Counted from the stretch's first letter, positions 32,501 through 42,962 are shown. The stretch is 64,000 nucleotides of DNA from Mesorhabditis belari (GCA_958450365.1 CAUEEP010000728.1:2773533-2837532), one strand, 5' to 3'. Notes: generated by a model not told the origin, from the sequence alone. Program-made: numbers and translations.

Positions 32501-33603
32501 TCTTGAGGTGAGTGGAAGAGCTTTCACATTACAGAACACTTGTTGCATTTGAAAATGCTTTTGAAAGACGAAATTTCTAAGTGTTTACCAGAGGATGAGA
32601 GATTAAGTGCATTTTGGTGTAATGGTTAGCACATTTGCCCGGTAAGCGAAAGGTCGCGGGCTCGAGTCCCGGCGACGCATGTGTTTTTGATCCGCCCTAG
32701 TTCCAACTAAGCTTTTAAGTCAAAAGCGCAAAGCTTTAGTCGAACCACATTGTGACTGTTTCTGGATGGGGTCGAGAGGATGGAAACGAGTACTGGATTG
32801 TGAGGAACAGTTGGGGCGATGCGTGGGTAAGTGATATCATCTTGGTGTATATGTCGTAGCTGTTAACGAATGAAATTTTTCGTTAGCCGTTTAAGAAAGA
32901 CTCGTAATCGGCTAGCCGCTAACGAATGATTCGTAAACGGCTACGACATATAAATCTTTACAATTTCTCTACAACACAAAGCAAAAAGCTCGTCTTAACT
33001 CGATAAAAACGTATTTTTTATGTAAAATTTTCAATTCTTATTTTAAAGAAAATCGCTGAACAGATCGTTTTCAAAATTTTACAAACTTATGCAATCAAAT
33101 AAGCTCTATCTTTTTTCCTTTAGCACCAAAATAGGTTTGTATTGAAAAAAGTGTCCAAATTGGCATCAGAGCTTCGACTTTGGAGACTTCAGCATCAGAG
33201 CAGTTTTGGGTGCTTGCCTTTGCGCTTTTAAAAAACCATAAAAATAACTATCTCCAAGAGCTTCCCAAAAGCCTTTTTGCAGAGAAACAATTAACCTTTT
33301 TAATAGTTCAAATAGAAATTTTGTTATTGGCGGCATTATTTTTTCAAGGGCTTTTGGAAAAAAAATTGTAGATTTATACGCCAATCTAATACTTTTATGG
33401 CCTATCTAAGCGCCGAATGGCTTGCAATTTTGTAGCTAATAATAGCTAATCTAATTCCGAAGATTCTCAAAATTCAATTTCAGGGAGAGACCGGCTGGTT
33501 CCGTTTGGTGACATCAGCCTTCAAGAACGGTAATGGAGACAAGTGGAATATGGGAATCGAGAGAGAATGCTATTGGGCTGATGTTGAAATCTCGAACCTA
33601 TAA
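29542..33603 (+). CDS. cpz: cathepsin Z/X-type cysteine protease with long N-terminal extension
   Basis: Papain-family (C1A) lysosomal or secreted carboxypeptidase. Exons: 29542-29589, 29799-29882, 29973-30023, 30064-30129, 30169-30270, 30996-31058, 31304-31383, 31456-31613, 31652-31719, 31940-32063, 32118-32221, 32294-32335, 32403-32507, 32740-32826, 33484-33603; 433 residues, all phases consistent. Exon 1 is a signal peptide ([16 protein letters not shown]). About 170 acidic/basic residues precede the mature domain, far more than a minimal cathepsin Z propeptide; C. elegans cpz-2 is likewise long. The mature domain has [23 protein letters not shown] (the HIP motif of cathepsin Z plus the nucleophile), [11 protein letters not shown] (catalytic His) and VRNSWGDAW (Asn). 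Introns hold a 653-bp MITE, a minisatellite and a tRNA-like gene. AATAAA lies near 33633. Probably active. Confidence 0.92.
30302..30954. mobile_element. 653-bp palindromic MITE in cathepsin intron
   Basis: Left end TA-CAGGGTGTTCAA, right end TTGACACCCTG. The two halves are near-complete inverted repeats (both carry 'ttagtttacatattagctct' or its complement) around about 100 central bases. Lies in the intron between cathepsin exons 5 and 6. Confidence 0.85.
31138..31292 (+). repeat. TTCAAATCTAGCTC minisatellite in cathepsin intron
   Basis: About ten tandem units of 14-16 bases (TTCAAATCTAGCTC and variants with CCC or TTT), just before exon 7. Confidence 0.9.
32608..32680 (+). tRNA. tRNA-like gene, anticodon position GGT, doubtful
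   Basis: A 72-nt unit with a D stem GTG/CAC, A box TGGTGTAATGG, a fully paired anticodon stem (TTTGC/GCGAA, loop CCGGTAA), a T arm around GCTCGAGTCC and an acceptor pairing at 5 of 7 positions. TTTTT follows at 32684, a possible Pol III terminator. Position 33 is C where T is near-universal, which argues against a normal tRNA. Same family as the sequence at 63796-63867. It lies in a cathepsin intron, same strand. Confidence 0.4.
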
Positions 33604-34430
33604 GAATGTTGTTGAAGAAGTGAAAAGGAAAAGAATAAACATTTACTTAGAATTTGAGAGGAGAATGTAAAAAGTAAAAGCTGTGTAATGTAAAATGTTT
33701 GGCGGAAACGGTAAAGTGTAAAGTCTCTTCTTGAAGCTTGACTACGGTATGCCATAACAAAAAATGCATTTTTGACAGTTCAATTGACAAGACTCAAATC
33801 TTGAGCTTCTGAATAATTTACAAAATATTCAGTTTTCTCAGCCAGTTTCGATGAGAATTTGGGGTTTTATGTGAGCTACAGTCTAATATTTCCCTACCAG
33901 AATAAAATATTCAGTCATCAAGAGACGGAATTTTCTCTGTCCGTCCGTCACGCTTTTTCCTACGGCCTCCACTGAACCAATTTTGCTCATTTTTTTCACA
34001 GTAGATATAAACAGCGGCAAGATGGTGAAAATGATTAAAAAAATACGAAATTCTCAAATTTTAGTACGTTTTTGAGATCAACTATAGTATCGGGGGCTCT
34101 ATTTTTTTTCGCCAACTTGTAGCTCCTTTTTAGGCAGCTTGCACTTTTCAGATCGTAAAGTTTTAATAAGATTTAGATAGCTTAGAACGTCAGCTTTCAG
34201 AAAATATTAGTTTTATCAAAAGTTATCAACATAAAACTTCACTAAAATACTAAAAAATAACTTGAAATCCCTCCCCCGATATTGATCTGTCCCCCTCCCG
34301 CAATATTGATCTGCCCCCCCGATACTATAAATGATCCCGTTTTTCGACTAATTTACATTCTTTTTTTTATTGTATTATTGATGTATCGTTAGATAAAGAA
34401 AAACCGATTTAGAACTTGGTTGATTCCTGA
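33604..34430. other. intergenic region, cathepsin to gag-like ORF
   Basis: Cathepsin 3' UTR with AATAAA near 33633, then a CTGTCCGTCCGTC stretch at about 33939 recalling the composite elements. A doubled CCCC(G/A)ATATTGATCTG motif occurs at 34270-34330. No gene. Confidence 0.5.
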
Positions 34431-35294
34431 ATGGAATTCCCACGGAAATCCAGTTTTAACCGATCAAAATTCACCACGGAAAACATAACAGTTGTCGATA
34501 CAGCCGCAGCCTTCCTAGATGCAGCATATGTTTCCAACCTACCCCCGATCAAAACTTTTGCAAATAAGCCCAACCAAGAACCCTTCTGCGATTTCGTTCT
34601 CTCGATAAAAGCGCGCTTCAATGCGACCACGTCAGAAGAAAGAAAGCATGATCTTTTCAAGACACATCTGATTGGAAATGCTAAATCGATCTATGAGACT
34701 ATCCCCAAATATTTGAAACGGCTCGCGGCTTCTATTTCTCCAACGACGCCACTGCAAGAAGTCTACATGCAAGTGCCGGAAGCCACGAAGATCCTCACCA
34801 ACGACAAGATCTTTGAAGAGCTGATCAACGGAATGAAGGCGGTCAACAAGAAGCGCAACACGGTGAAAATCATTGTCTTTCCTTCGCTCCATACGTCGGA
34901 CTCAACCGGAGAATACGAGCAACTCTACCGCCAAAAGATTCTGAAGCCATCACTCAGACACCGCAACGAGCTGATGGATGTGCGTGATCTACAATACGGA
35001 CCGTCACATCGATTCGACACTCGGATCTACCTGCTCATGAGGACCGCCTCAGAAACGAGCCTCTCCAACTTCCATCTCGAGCTGTGGGGATGCTATGTTT
35101 TGGACAACCAATGGAAAGATGTATGGATGCAAGCCATGGAACACCAAAGGAGGCCTCGTCAAGAAAATCGCCCAACTCCGGCGAAGCGTCGACAGCAAGA
35201 ATGGTTTGGAGACGATGCGCCAGCTGCCTCGTCGTCGAGAATTGGTGGACGAATGGAATCACCTCGCGGTCATGGACGTGGTGGTCGCCGTTGA
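34431..35294 (+). CDS. solitary retrotransposon gag-like protein
   Basis: Uninterrupted 287-codon frame starting ATGGAATTCC and ending TGA. Residues about 40-110 read FCDFVLSIKARFNATTSEER and on through LFKTHLIGNAKSIYETIPK, the 'F..F...F....S...R...L...L.G.A' layout of LTR-retrotransposon gag capsid domains. The C-terminus is basic and Arg/Gly-rich (GGRMESPRGHGRGGRR), like RNA-binding tails of some gag proteins; no CCHC knuckle is present. GC content is visibly higher than the surrounding DNA. No protease, reverse transcriptase, integrase or flanking LTR was seen. A possible polyadenylation signal lies near 35630 (CTAATAAACAG). It may be a retrotransposon remnant or a host gene derived from gag; an intact frame without pol favours a closer look. 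Family call moderate. Confidence 0.6.
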   Translation: MEFPRKSSFNRSKFTTENITVVDTAAAFLDAAYVSNLPPIKTFANKPNQEPFCDFVLSIKARFNATTSEERKHDLFKTHLIGNAKSIYETIPKYLKRLAASISPTTPLQEVYMQVPEATKILTNDKIFEELINGMKAVNKKRNTVKIIVFPSLHTSDSTGEYEQLYRQKILKPSLRHRNELMDVRDLQYGPSHRFDTRIYLLMRTASETSLSNFHLELWGCYVLDNQWKDVWMQAMEHQRRPRQENRPTPAKRRQQEWFGDDAPAASSSRIGGRMESPRGHGRGGRR

Positions 35295-36830
35295 GGGAGC
35301 AAATGGTCTCATCAAAAGGATTGCCTTGAAAGTTTGTTGAAATTTTTATTTTTAGTTTGTCTTACGTTTTAACCCTTTTTGTCAGATTGTGATTATTCCT
35401 CGGGCGTGGGTCCGCCCTTCTCGTGGAGGAGGGTGGTCGCGTCCGTTTCCTTCCTATTTGCGTTGCTATTTTGCAATTATTCGCGTCGCATTTTTTGTCC
35501 TTTTTCTCCCTTCCCAAAATTATTTTTTTGGCCTATTTTTTGCCTTCTTTCTGGGGGGACTTTGTTGTTTCATTTTTGATGCGCATGCTGTTTTTGTAAT
35601 GGGTATTGTTGCATTTCGGTTCTGTACTAATAAACAGTAACGTTATAAATTCACTTTACTTTATGCTACCCTTCAGGTTTTAAATCCTGTTTAGATAACT
35701 GGTTTAACATTGTAGAGAGACTGGTTTTACTAACATTTGTGTCACCATCGACGTAATATCAATCCGATCTGTACTCTTCTCAAGAGTATTAATCTTATGT
35801 TGGATACTACATGTTCTTGTTACGTTGTAAGCGCTTTTGGGGAAACCCTTTTAACCTTTTGTGCTATTCGGCCATTCTTAAGCAGAATCATCCTCGTTGA
35901 TAAGGTTAAAGCGGGTCGCACCCCAAACTTTATTCTAATAAAAAATTTCCCATCTTGATAATATTTGATATCAAGATATTTGTCTCTTTTTTCGATTTCA
36001 AGGAAAAGTTTCCAGTTTCAAAAGTTTTCCGATCGTTCCCTATGACGTCATCGATATAAATTCACAGGTCAACACTTTTTTTTTTTACCTTTTCCCTGTC
36101 TTTTGCAATGAGTCACTTTGTTTTTCTTTTTTTCCCTTTATGCCTATAATCTTGCCAAAGAAAACTCGGAAAATTTTGAAATTCTATTTGCGTATAAAGC
36201 TTTGAATTTTTACATCAATTTTTAGATTTGAACTTTTATTTTATTCAGCTTTTAATAAGAAAATAAGTTTTATTTATAAAAATCTCTAAATCGAATTATC
36301 GAAAATGTTCGAGGTTTTGTAAAATTTAAAATAAAAATTTCAATTAAAAACTTAAATACCGTATTTTCTCTAATAGTAGTGCACCCAGAGCGTCGCCTAA
36401 ATTCCTCGAAATCTCAAGAACCGCTTATCAGAACCTATCGATGTGGGGTCGGAAAATGTAGCTGACGATGAGATCTTGTGGGGGATTAGAGTGTTAAGCT
36501 TCTGCAAAAGCTTGGAAACCGTAAAATCGTCATCAACTCGGCTCGCTGGGGTGCACTACTATTAGGGAAAATAGGGTAGTCAAGAATTTTGGTAATCTGA
36601 TCATTTTTCAGTGACTTTTCAAGGAAGTTGAAGGAAAGTAGAACTTTTCTTGTTTTTTCTCTATCATTTTTCATTTTCAATTTCGTTTCTAATAATTGAA
36701 TACTTTTCAGCTTCTTTTATCTATTACTAAAACACCTTTTGTCCCTTTATTTGTCCACATTTTCATCTAGAATTGGTTGTTTTTTGTGCCAAATCGAATA
36801 CCCACTTAATGTTAATTGTACAATTTTCAG
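35295..36830. other. intergenic region after the gag-like ORF
   Basis: 35295-35640 looks like a long 3' UTR or element remainder (Trp/Phe-rich open frames without family resemblance). 35640-36350 is AT-rich with nothing recognised. 36357-36578 is a MITE. No gene seen. Confidence 0.5.
36357..36578. mobile_element. MITE with TACCGTATTTTCTCTAATAG ends, copy 1
   Basis: Inverted ends TACCGTATTTTCTCTAATAG and its complement (with changes) bound 222 bp of non-coding sequence; a second copy is at 37056-37269 and half a copy at about 37300-37385. Confidence 0.85.
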
Positions 36831-37725
36831 GCTCAAACTCTTCGAAGACCGGATGGGTGAAGATTTGATTTCTTTTCTATTTTAAAATATGATTTTACAG
36901 AAGGAAAACTTGCCGTATTTCAATCGGGATTTTTCAAGAATAAATGAAAAGATCGATGGTGTTGTTTGAGAAAAACCGCTGTACTAGAGATCTACAAAGA
37001 TGAAGTTGGTTGAGTTTATGTGATAGAGGAGTGAAAAACTGTGTTTGTATTAGATTACCGTATTTTCTCTAATAGTAGTGCACCCGAGTTGATAACTATT
37101 TTACGGCTTTCAAAGTTTTCACAGAAGCTCAACACTCAAATCCCCCACTAGATCTCATCGTCAGCTACATTTTCCGATCCCACATCGATAGGTTCTGTTA
37201 AGCGCTTTTCGAGATTTTGAGTAATTTAGGAAAAGCTTAAGGTGCACTACTATTAGAGAGAATACGGTACTCTAAATCGTCACTCGATTACCGTAAACCG
37301 TAACGATAGGTTCTGATAAGCGGTTCTCGAGATTTCGAGGAATTTAGGCGACACTCAGGGTGCACTACTATTAGAGAAAATATGATATTTTGCTTTCACA
37401 TCTGATAATTTGCATATTAGAGTTTCTCTTGTTTATTTAAAATTCTCATTTTACATTTCAAAAACAATTTTTAATTTTAATTCTAACTTCATTCAATTTA
37501 GTCTCTATGCAACTTGAAGACGTCAATCGTTTTGGAGGAGATTGCCGAGTACTTTTTGGGATATAATGTTCATCGAAAATCTCTAGGTACAATAGAAAAA
37601 AGATGAGAGAAAATCGTGAAAAATTACAGCCAAATACCCTCCATTACCGCCCCATCGAAAACCCCAATTTCTACTCGGTTTACGACAAAGAAATGCCTCG
37701 AAAATTCACTGGATTCACTTCCTAA
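36831..37725 (+). CDS. small unrecognised gene, 5' end unresolved
   Basis: A chain of exons 36831-36856, 36901-36958, 37502-37548, 37630-37725 joins in frame across good GT/AG sites and ends at TAA. The conceptual product includes ENLPYFNRDFSRINEKID, SMQLEDVNRFGGDCR and NTLHYRPIENPNFYSVYDKE, with KFTGFTS at the end. Composition looks protein-like, but I recognise no family. The upstream exon supplying the start codon was not found, and other frames are also open in the last exon. The 543-base intron contains MITE copies. The His-rich gene starts 151 bases downstream on the same strand. Confidence 0.35.
37056..37385. mobile_element. MITE copy 2 plus adjacent half copy
   Basis: 37056-37269 is a 214-bp copy of the TACCGTATTTTCTC MITE in the opposite internal orientation to copy 1. 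About 37300-37385 repeats only the 'gataagcggttctcgagatt...ctactattagagaaaat' half. Confidence 0.8.
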
Positions 37726-37876
37726 CACGAGACGATTTTGAGTAAAGATTCCAAGAAGTAAAACAAAAAAGAACATATCAAAAAGCTATGTGTTAGAGAA
37801 ACTAATCCCTAATCTAATTTACAACTAAGCTAATTTAAAATCGAATCAAAAAAACTATAGGAAATGGATCCGAACC

Positions 37877-40410
37877 ATGGCTGATCTGTTGCAGCAATTG
37901 GGCAAAGGAGAAGCGGCAGTGGCAGTGCAAAAATTCAAAGCAAAATCTAGACATAACAATTTCTCGCGAAGTGAGTTTTTCAAAAAAAAATCCCAAAAAT
38001 TCGAAAAAATTTTTAGCTCATCAACATCACACCGATTACCCGAATGAAAACTTTGCAAACATTTTTTCGATGTTGATCTGGGAATGTGGTAAGCAATGTG
38101 GTCTTAGCAAAGAATGGTATCAAACTTTTCATATCCCAATTTGCAGATAGTTTGGATTGGGGTAATAATTGGCATCACAATCATCACTGTGACCCTCATC
38201 ATCATTGTAATCCGAATGAAAATGATCCTCATCATCATTCTAATCCGAATGAAAATGATCCGCATCATCATCATCATCATCATGGAAGTGATTGGCCAGT
38301 GAGTTGATCTGTACAAGTAACTCACTACAAGTAACTCATAAGTCTTTTTGCCCTTATAAAGTCAACTATAAGTACCGTAAAAACCTAATAGAACGGCTCC
38401 CAAAGGGGCGTCGCGTAGTCGAAGTTTACTCTCAAACAAACGATCATATCTCGACACTAGTACATTTGTTTCTACACAATTAGATGTCAAATTAAAGTAG
38501 AGAAAATGAGTGATTTTTTAAGCTATAACATATATTTTTAGCATTAGCCAATCCTTAGAAAAAGGTGATTGAAAAGTGGTAAAAATTGGCTCTTTTTTTG
38601 TCACTTTTCAATCATTTTTTCTAAGCGCTCGTTAATGTTAAAAATATGTGTTATATCTAAAAAAATCACGCATTTTCTCTACTTTAATTTGATCCCTAAA
38701 CGCACAGAAACAAACGTACTGGTGTCAAGATATGAGCGCTTGTTTTGAGAGTAAACTTAGACTAAGCGACACTCCTATAGGGGCCGTTCTATGAGGTTTT
38801 ACGGTTACGGTTACGGTAATCATTAGTACGGTAATGATTAGATCACTGAATTCCAGAACGATAACTCACCTCATCACCATCATCACAACAACCATGTCAA
38901 TGATGGTGGGACATGTGTGTCTTCTTTCAAACATGAGACTTGTGAGTTTAACTCTGATAGAAATCCATGAATAAATTGATCAAGAGGTTGATTTTCAGCT
39001 ATCAGATTGGGCAGAAATGTTGGCTTTTTTAAAAGTTTACTTTTTGCACTGAATAATAAACAAATTGATCTATGATTTGTTTTATCAGAGAATTCTATTA
39101 TTTATTTACAAAATTCTCCTTTAATAAATTCTAAAAAGTTCTCGTTATTTTGTTTTTTTTGAAGGTCAAAAGTCAAAAAAGATGAAATTTAAAGTTTCGA
39201 TTTGAGCAAAGAAATCTATTTTGATGAAAAAAGACAAAAGAAAGAGAATAAAAAGTTGAGCAGAACGATCAATTTTCATTTCTTTCACCAAATCATTTTC
39301 ATTCTATGTCTATTGTAAGGATTTTAGGAAAAACAAGAATTTTCGTTCGGATTTATTGGGTTGATGGAAAATTCCTTTCCGATTTTTTGGGAGAGTACCT
39401 TAAATTTGTCCAATTCGAGAAAAACGAAGGAAAATCGCGAAAAGCGGCGGAAAGGCTATTGATCTGAGGGTCGCTGGTTCGACTTCCACCGGTGACAAAA
39501 TTTTTCAAAAATTTTTTGAAGATTCGGAAAATGCGTATCTAGGGGTTATTTTTGACGCCGATCACGAAACACATGTTTTTAGCCTAGGCTTCTGCACGGA
39601 AAACTAACGAAACGTGAAAAAAGCCATTTTTTGGCTCTGCCGCCCTTTACTAAAATAGCTGTAAAAACTTTTCGAAAAGAGATATCTCAAAACGGTTTTT
39701 ACCAATCGATCCTTCTTGAATTCAGCTTTAGGATGAGCTATAAAACGTCAAAATTCGACAAATTTAAGGTACTCTCCCAAAAATTCGGAAAGGACTTTTC
39801 CATCAACCCAATACTTCAAAGCGGACGCAAATTTGCCTAAAAATGAGCTAAATGTAATAGTTAATATTTTTTATTTAAAGCAAACTACACGTTTATCGGC
39901 TAATTATTCATTTTATAAACGAAAATTTCAAAAAAAAGCGGACAAGACTTTCTGGCCAAACCAATATTAAACTAGTTGAAAGCAGAACTCGCGGCTCATT
40001 TCCTGCTGAAGCCACGTTATTCAATTAGTCCTTTTATTTCAGCATTTCATCATACCGATCACTCTTTTCATCACACCTCGGACAATCACAGTGAGTTCAG
40101 ATTTTGCTATTTTTCGATTAGCTTTTATTTTTAGCTTCTTCAAATGTGGATAGCGGTTGGAGTAGTGGAGATGGGTGTGGGTTTAACAATGCAGAAAAAT
40201 TGAGATCAATAAACATTTAAGTTAGAAGCTTTTAAGCTAGAAAAAGCTATGTTTAAGCTACAATATTACAGTAATCTATAATTGTACTAGGTTTAGAAAG
40301 CAATCTAGATAGAGCAATAGTATTTTTTAGGTGGTGGATGGGACAGCGGTGGTGGTGGCTTTGATTCAGGAGGCGGCGGTGGATGTGACTCGGGTGGGGG
40401 TGGAGATTGA
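37877..40410 (+). CDS. histidine/asparagine/glycine-rich protein, unrecognised
   Basis: Seven exons, 37877-37970, 38017-38088, 38147-38298, 38857-38941, 40043-40090, 40135-40176 and 40331-40410, join in frame for 190 residues. The N-terminal 31 residues are Lys/Gln-rich (MADLLQQLGKGEAAVAVQKF), with no signal peptide. Next comes HQHHTDYPNENFANIF. Exon 3 encodes WHHNHHCDPHHHCNPNEND followed by a repeat of the NPNENDP-His module and seven consecutive His. Exon 4 has SPHHHHHNNHVNDGG, exon 5 FHHTDHSFHHTSDNH, and the last exons a Gly/Asp/Ser tail (GGGGFDSGGGGGCDSGGGGD). The His character continues through five exons with changing phases, so it is not a simple microsatellite frame. His clusters with a few Cys suggest metal binding, which is inference. 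Skipping or including a short piece at about 38998 is an alternative. Introns hold MITEs at 38373 and 39356. Confidence 0.65.
38373..38805. mobile_element. 433-bp palindromic MITE in His-rich gene intron
   Basis: Ends ACCGTAAAAACCTAATAGAA and its complement. The two halves are long inverted repeats (both carry 'aattaaagtagagaaaatg' or its complement). Half copies lie at 22733-22925 and about 41346-41490. Confidence 0.85.
39356..39811. mobile_element. mariner-type MITE with 60-bp ends, TA-flanked
   Basis: 456 bp between TA dinucleotides with long inverted ends starting TTGGGTTGATGGAAAATTCC and including 'gggagagtaccttaaatttg'. The interior includes a tRNA 3'-half-like piece (GGTCGCTGGTTCGACTTCCA at about 39466) followed by a T run. 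Lies in the intron between exons 4 and 5 of the His-rich gene. Confidence 0.85.
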
Positions 40411-41139
40411 GAATCAAGCAATACAAAGCAAGCAAGACAAAGCAAGCAAGACAATTCCTCTTTTTTGTTTATCCTTCGTTTACCCTTTGTTTATATATTA
40501 AATTATTTATATAAAGAAGTTTTTTTGGCCACTTTGTTGCACTACTTGTTCACTTGCTCATTGATAAAGTGATTCTCAAACAAAACCAATGTGGTAATAT
40601 CTTCTACTACTTTAGCAATCACTTGTCCGTGCCATTCGCCTTTGTATATGATCAATATTCTTCAAGAGAATAAAGTCGATCTTTGCAAAAGCAACATTTA
40701 GATTGCTGCACAATTTCATAACCAACAAACAATCATCATTTTCATCAGAAAGTTTTCAATTTCGCAATTTTCTATAACCATACATGGCTGTAAATGTTCA
40801 TCTTTATTTCACAACCATAAAAATCTTTAAATAAATGTCTATTTTTGGTTCAAGCACTTCTTATTCCACTTAAAAAGCTACTCAAATCTGAGCACAAATC
40901 TCTCTTAATCTATTTTCGCGTGGTTCATCCTTTTTTGGAAATCCGTGGGTGGCGTCTATTTAAGTTATGTTTATGTTAGCATAGTCATGAGAGCAGTCGT
41001 GTCATGTTGGTATTGAAGCGTTGGCTTCACGAATCAAACATTTTTAAGCACTTAATCGCAAAGAGACTTAAAGGAACAGTTTTTGTTAGCATTTCACCAT
41101 ACCATCCTTAAAAAAAGTCATTGCTTTTTATTCTATAAG

Positions 41140-41256
41140 CCAGCTTTTCATGATGATGCGATGCATTTTCATTCGGATCACAATAATGATGGTGTTCATG
41201 ATGATGAGGATCACAGTGATGCTTATGATGCCAATTATTACCCCAATCCAAACTAT
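41140..41256 (-). pseudogene. inverted copy B of the His-rich exon 3
   Basis: Minus strand: the intron end, TTTGCAG and then DSLDWGNNWHHKHHCDPHHH reproduce exon 3 of the His-rich gene with substitutions. It diverges before the exon end (after SHHHEKL), losing the donor site. Confidence 0.85.
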
Positions 41257-41554
41257 CTGCAAACTGGGATATGAAAAATTTAATACCATTCTTTGCTAAC
41301 ACCACATTGCTTACCACATTCTTTATAAGGGCAAAAAGGCTTGTGAGTTACTGGGTTAACGCTAAGAATATGTGTTATACCTCAATTTTTAATCGTGTAG
41401 AAACAAACGTATTGGTGCCAAGATATTAGTTTGAGAGTAAACTTCGACTACGCGACGCCCTATAGGGGCCGTTCTATTAGAGTTTTTACGGTACTTATAG
41501 TTGACTTTATAAGGGCAAAAAGGACTTATGAGTTACTTGTATAGATCAACTCAC

Positions 41555-41815
41555 TGGCCAATCAGTTCCATGATGATGATGATGCGGATGCGGATCATTT
41601 TCATTCGGATTACAATAATGATGAGGATCACAGTGATGATTGTGATGCCAATTATTACCCCAATCCAAACTATCTGCAAACTGGGATATGAAAAATTTAA
41701 TACCATTCTTTGCTAACACCACATTGCTTACCACATTCCCAGATCAACATCGAAAAAATGTTTGCAAAGTTTTGATTCGGGTAATTGGTGTAAAGTTGAT
41801 GAGTTAAAAATTAGC
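41555..41815 (-). pseudogene. inverted copy A of His-rich exons 2-3
   Basis: Minus strand: a copy of exon 2, its 58-base intron, exon 3 (41673-41555) and the donor plus downstream flank (to about 41345). Exon 3 is 33 bases shorter than at 38147-38298 but stays in frame. The exon 2 acceptor TTTTTAG has become TTTTTAA, so the block cannot splice as in the parent. No other exons accompany it. Confidence 0.85.
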
Positions 41816-41902
41816 TGATAGAGATGGAGTTGTGAAAATATGCATGAGAATTTAATAATAATAAAGAATTATTTCTAAATAACAAAAAACCTAAGTTAAA
41901 TG

Positions 41903-42962
41903 TTATTTTTTCTTGCTATATAAGGCCTGATCGTAGAAGAAATTTTTGATAGCACCGAATGCCTTGAAAAGATCTTTATTCTCATCACCTTTTGCAGATC
42001 TTTCAAACATCTGAAAGTATCGAGCCTGTTGTTGTTGCCTATAAGGGCTTTTGATAGGTTCTTCAACTCTTTGCTCTTCAACGTCGACTTCTCCAGTTTC
42101 GCTTTCAGATGAAAGTTCTTCTAAACCTTGTGTAGCAATTGCTATTTCTTCTAGCGTTCTAATTTCGGCTGTTGCAACGTTTTCATCAACAAGGACTCCA
42201 AAATACTAGTCAATCCATCAACTTTGCCATCGTGGCCCCATTTTTTCCAGATAGAGCAAAAGTTTTCATCGTTGTCATCACTTTCTTCCATCACACCATC
42301 TTCAAAGCTTTCACTTTCTTTAGAAAATCCAGCTTTTCTAAAAGAATTTTACAGCGCCTCGGCCTTTACATCATTCCAAGCTAGCTCAAGTAAGTGAATT
42401 GCATCTAAGTCACAATCAAACGAAACCTTTGGTGTGACAGAAGCAATACACCTCTTCATCAAAAGAGCTCGATATTTGATCTTGACATTTTTGATAACAT
42501 CCATATCCATCAGTTGAATAACAGCAAAAAAAAAAATTGGAGTCGGATGTTTGATAGCTCAATTTTTGAATGAGCTGCACAATTTTCAAGGAATAGCAGA
42601 ATTTTTCTTTTGAATTTCACGAGTTTGTTATTCGATCTCCTCAAAAAAACTCTCAAACAATTCTCCAGCGATCCAGTCTCAATGCTTTTGAATTGGCCTC
42701 ATAGATAACAGGAAGCTTTTCGACACTTTTGAAACATCGTGGTTGCTTTTATTTGCCGATTACCATTAAAGGGCACCTCTCACTCCCATCCATATTCGAT
42801 TCGACAAGAGCGGTTAACCGTCCTTTGCTTTTTTTCCCGTCTGTACATAGCTCTCCCTGGAGAGCAAGCGTTTTGTTTGGCGTTAATCTTCAAAAAAGAA
42901 AAAGACGTCTCATCAAGGGTAAAAACATCCTTCGCCTCATAATTACAGGCTTTGCAAAACAT
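41903..42962 (-). pseudogene. pogo/Tigger (DDE_1) transposase, broken
   Basis: Minus strand, in order: DVFTLDETSFSF (first catalytic Asp region), GKKSKGRLTALVESNMDGSE, KLPVIYEANSKA, KRKILLFLENCAAHSKIEL, AVIQLMDMDVIKNVKIKYRA, LDAIHLLELAWNDVKAEAL and an acidic tail ending at 41903. These follow the order of pogo/Tigger DDE domains. Several frameshifts and stops interrupt it (near 42790, 42700, 42530, 42170), and the second catalytic site reads LENCAAH, Glu for the usual Asp. The N-terminal DNA-binding part and terminal repeats are not visible. Related short pogo-ended MITEs occur at 13677 and 52723. Confidence 0.85.

Noticed and set aside
35389..35640. Open frames after the gag-like ORF
   Set aside because: No continuation of retrotransposon domains; composition typical of untranslated sequence.
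38104..38325. Minus-strand Met/Ile-rich frame opposite the His-rich exon
   Set aside because: Antisense shadow of CAT/CAC His codons; the plus strand joins to six other exons in frame.
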